From: Glebionis coronaria
Taxonomy: Eukaryota > Streptophyta > Magnoliopsida > Asterales > Asteraceae
Direction of reading: 5' to 3'
NCBI GenBank assembly: GCA_025667525.1
Contig: CM046875.1
Location: 530,063,079-530,127,078 of the forward strand
DNA: 64,000 bases
The translations under genes were made by a program, and so were the position numbers. Below, in pieces: positions 60,905-64,000 of the stretch; positions within the stretch are counted from its first letter, which is position 1, and every line of letters begins with the position of its first letter. The notes beneath the pieces were generated by a model. That model ran no database searches. It was not told where the DNA came from and saw only the letters and a list, made by a program, of their open reading frames with translations.

Positions 60905-61277
60905 TGCTCTATCCGGAATAAATGCCATCCGGAATAAATAGGCTATTCGGAATAAAATGCTTATGCGGAATAATGGTGCTATCCGGAATAAAGTGCTACT
61001 CGGAATAAGTCTGCTACTCGGAATAAATGGTGATTCGGAATAAAGGTGCTATCCGGAATAAGGTGCTATCCGGAATAAATGGCCATCCGGAATAAGTCTG
61101 CTATCCGGAATAAATGGCCATCCGGAATAAATTTGCTACTCGGAATGAATGGGCTACCCGGAATAATGTGCTACTCGGAATAAATTTGCTACTCGGAATA
61201 AATTTGTTACTCGGAATAAATGGCCATCCGGAATAAGGGTGCTATCCGGAATAAATGGCCATCCGGAATAAATAGGG
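60905..61277. repeat. CCGGAATAA minisatellite in LTR, ~20 units
   Basis: Units of about 16-20 bp built on (A/T)CCGGAATAA or CTCGGAATAA followed by a variable ATGGCC / GTGCT / TCTGCT spacer. Repeat length varies, giving an irregular array inside the LTR transcript region. Confidence 0.9.
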
Positions 61278-61672
61278 GATGAAGAACAGTAAACAGAAAC
61301 TAAAACAGGGGAGAACGATTTTATCAAAAATCAACCAAGTTTGTAACCAAATCCTAAACAAAACTGATCACAAATCATCTACTAACCATAAACATCAAAT
61401 CCCAACAATAAAAACACAAAACCCAGTAACTTTAGAAGATCAAATCAACCAAATAAGAACTTTAGAACTTTGAATCAAAGAACAAGATGAAAATGGAAAG
61501 ATTATATTGATGATTAAGGTTTAAACAATCAAAGGAAAAGATTAAAACTACAAGATTTGTGAAAACAAGAAATCAAAATCACCAAACACCCTAATGGTGT
61601 TGGTGATACCTACGAACAAAAGAAAAGAAAAGAGGAAAAACTAAAACTGGTCCAAATGTGTGAAGGGAATCC

Positions 61673-61684
61673 CTTTATATAGTT
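61673..61684 (-). promoter_or_regulatory. LTR TATA box
   Basis: Minus-strand CTATATAAAGGG about 440 bp into the LTR, a strong plant TATA consensus; transcription would start about 30 bp further on (near 61645) and run toward 60431, fitting the U3/R order for this orientation. Confidence 0.6.
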
Positions 61685-62119
61685 CTTCCATTTGGTTGGT
61701 GAGTGGGCTTTCTCCCTTTCTTCCTGTCTTCTCGTCTTTTCAGAAAAGTTGACGTTTTCGATTCTGATTCGGGATTTGTCGACGATTAAATTCAACTCGT
61801 CTTTTAATTTCTTCGTTTAATAGACTTAAGTTTCTTCGACATATGTAAATCTTCCATCTTTGGTCCTTTTCTTCGATAAATCTTCAAACAGGCCCATTGA
61901 CTTCAAATCTTTTGCATCTCTCGGACAATAGACTTCGTCTTGAGTCTTTTTCCTCGATAAAACCCGTGCAATCCCATGTTTTCTTCAATATTCATCCGGT
62001 TGACTCTGAAAACATAATAAGCACAAAAACCACGCATAATTCCAAACAAATGATATTAAACACGCGCATTGGTCTTGTTTTAGTAAGAAATAAGTGGTAA
62101 AAGGATGGGTGTTTTCACA

Positions 62120-64000
62120 CCTATCAAATCCCCTACACTTAACCATTGCCATGCCCTCATGCAATGCTTAGCGATAAAGCAAGTTTACACTTTTCTCACA
62201 ATCAATCAACCTTGGCCTTATTAACATACTACTGAACAAAAACTAGAATACTAAGAGAAATTAAAACTTTAAAGCAAACAAAAGGATAGAAAACAATTTT
62301 CACTTGAAAATAGCTATATGGAAATAACTTGCAAAGAGATCTAAGACTTACTTTAGGGCTCCGGTGCTGCGAAGATTTATCACCCTCAAGTTTCACGTTC
62401 CCCAAACTAAGCTTAAAAATGAGATCATTGTTATTATAAGTTAGCAAATCAAACACTTACACACATGGCTTAATTATATGCTTAAACTCCCTTATTCCTA
62501 GAGGTATCTCTTATATTTTATTTTTGTCTTAGAATGATCATGAAGATGCATTTTTGGACTTATTTCGATAGTTTATTTAGGCTGAAAGCAAAGTAGAACG
62601 ATTTGATCAATAGTTAGCTAAAGGACAAAATCTCTTAAAACTGCTTCTCGGGATATCAAAAAGTTCATATCTTGGCATAACTCGGTTCACGATTTGAGAC
62701 CTTTCTCGGGCCGATATTTGGCATGTACTTCATACTTCATATCTTGAGAGACGTTCTTGAGATAATGGTCTTCTCTTCGTAATAGAGTTTCTTCACTTGG
62801 AGACTTTTGAGGGGTACTCCAACTTTGTTGACCACGACTTCATGATTATTTCTTCAATCTCTAATTGGGATTTTGAGATACAACGATCCGCCTCCTTTTC
62901 AGACTTGGATCTATTTATCCTCATACCTTGTTAGGGTCTTTTCGGATAGACTTCTCCATGATCTTTATGGGAGTTGATTGCTTTTCGTCGTGAGTCTTGA
63001 TCCTTCATATTGATTCTGGGAATAATGCTTTTCACATCACCTTGGATCTTTAGCAATAAGATTGAATCCTCATGCCTTGTTAGGGCCTTTTCGGACTCGC
63101 CAATCTTCGCGCCCCGCTTCATAAGTTATGCCTTGGCTATGAACTCTTATCATTACCGAGCAACTTTTAAACGATCTTGGGCTAGAAGCTAAGTAACCTC
63201 TCAAATCGTACGACCTTACTTATTCAAGTGATGGGAGAATAGGCAAATAGTTACACCAAGTGAGCTTGTGCAAGAATACCGACTTATAATTGACTCTATC
63301 ATTTCTCGTTCTCCACAATTTAAAATCTCAAGTAATGAGACTCGTGGATGCTTAGCCTAATAAACCAATTAAGGTCTACATGGTTAAGGATACTAGCTAG
63401 AATAAACTTGGATAAGTCTATTCGGGTTGAGTCAAAATAATCGCAACGGGCCTAATATGTCAAAGATTTCAAAACTAGCTACACCACTTTATTAATATTT
63501 TTGACTTTATTGCGGGATATATACATATGAAAGCAACGATAAAAATTTAAAAGTTACGACTAAATGGCCAAAGTTAATATAAAATTTGAAAATGTTGAAA
63601 AAGATGATTTTCCGGTTAAATGAAGGCATTTTAATGGAAAAGTCCACTTAAAACTTCGATAGAAGTCCCCCCTACACTTAAGATAAACATTGTCCTCAAT
63701 GTTTAAGCATGTGGGAAAAGTCTCCCCTACACTTATGACATTGTGCACGTTGGTTAAATCAAGTTAAGGAAGAGACGACTAACATGATCAATTTCAAATG
63801 TGAGTATGAAGAAAATTGAATCACGATAGTTGAGAGATAGAACCGGATTTCGGATAACACGGGAGCACGGTTCTTCAAAGATTCCAAGAGTGCACTTATC
63901 CCTGTAATCACATCACCACACAAACACAAAGAACCTATAGAGGTCCCCCTACACTTAGGAGGTTAAAACGAAAAAGAATAGATACTCGGGCTGCCTCCCG
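62120..64000 (-). other. Internal 3' region of the retrotransposon
   Basis: Non-coding on both strands as far as I can see. It carries repeated TCTTCTCC/CTTGTTAGGG blocks (CTTGTTAGGGTCTTTTCGGA at 62926 and CTTGTTAGGGCCTTTTCGGA at 63077, 150 bp apart) and ends at the window edge with GGGCTGCCTCCCG. Confidence 0.5.

Larger units (their letters stand above)
60431..62119 (-). repeat. 3' LTR of the retrotransposon, ~1.69 kb
   Basis: On the minus strand it starts TGTGAAAACACCCATCC (62119), right after the purine motif TTAAGTGTAGGGG, and ends GGGTGTTACA (60431), giving TG...CA ends. It contains a TATA box at about 61680 and a minisatellite in its downstream part. Only one LTR is in the window, so the boundaries come from motif logic. 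Confidence 0.65.
60431..64000 (-). mobile_element. Gypsy-like LTR retrotransposon, 3' end (minus strand), continues past window
   Basis: Read on the minus strand the end of the window is the region just upstream of the 3' LTR: non-coding sequence with several AAGTGTAGGGG(G)-type polypurine motifs (63960, 63730, 63675, 62140), preceded in one case by TTGAGGACAATG, a text common downstream of pol in plant gypsy elements of the Athila/Tat type. The LTR follows at 62119. No gag or pol frame lies within the window. The left flank pentamer is TTTAT; the right one is outside. Family assignment rests on these motifs only. Confidence 0.7.

Overview
This is a gene-poor, repeat-dense stretch of plant nuclear DNA. 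The evidence for a plant is: split genes with GT/AG introns, a DUF1985-Ulp1 gene inside a MULE, a Ptta/En/Spm-type CACTA gene, Helitron ends, Stowaway MITEs, and fragments of plant genes (ARF auxin response factor, MET1 DNA methyltransferase, mitochondrial dicarboxylate carrier, serine hydroxymethyltransferase, eEF2). A eudicot is likely; the family cannot be settled from the sequence alone. I found no intact host housekeeping gene. Nearly everything explained is transposon or transposon-borne.

Layout. 1-3 kb: a 756-bp TRIM retroelement (806-1561) and a putative TIR element. 3.0-5.6 kb: copy A of a diverged duplicated segment; copy B is at 56.4-59.2 kb. The copies carry different insertions and so act as empty sites for each other. 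5590-14925: a complete 9.3-kb Mutator-like element (perfect 9-bp target duplication, about 150-bp TIRs). It carries a DUF1985/Ulp1-protease gene, a broken mudrA transposase, three PB1-like modules and a small 105-codon ORF. 16276-17496: a MULE-derived element with a 10-bp duplication. 18420-30180: two eEF2 pseudogenes, head to head. The minus-strand one is split by a 7.9-kb CACTA element (19743-27645) with an intact TNPA-like gene, an antisense GRF zinc-finger ORF and several satellite-like arrays.

30263-54180: a roughly 350-bp tandem repeat is interrupted by about 22 kb in which every boundary is an (AT)n tract. Inside are a complete 9.4-kb Helitron on the minus strand (31868-41283), a TIR element (41482-43419), and a second block (43735-53532) ending in a Helitron 3' terminus. 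Both Helitron blocks carry captured exon fragments of host genes. 56.4-59.2 kb: segment B with Stowaway, hAT-like and MULE-like MITEs. 59218-60430: the 5' part of a second MULE, whose mudrA is cut inside its DNA-binding domain by a gypsy-like LTR retrotransposon (60431 to window end, minus strand; LTR 60431-62119).

Functionally, the genes seen serve transposon mobility (transposase, TNPA-like protein) or are accessory cargo (Ulp1-like SUMO-protease family, GRF zinc finger, PB1-like proteins). Most are broken. The TNPA-like gene, the GRF ORF and the 105-codon ORF look intact; the PB1-like pair is open apart from one stop.
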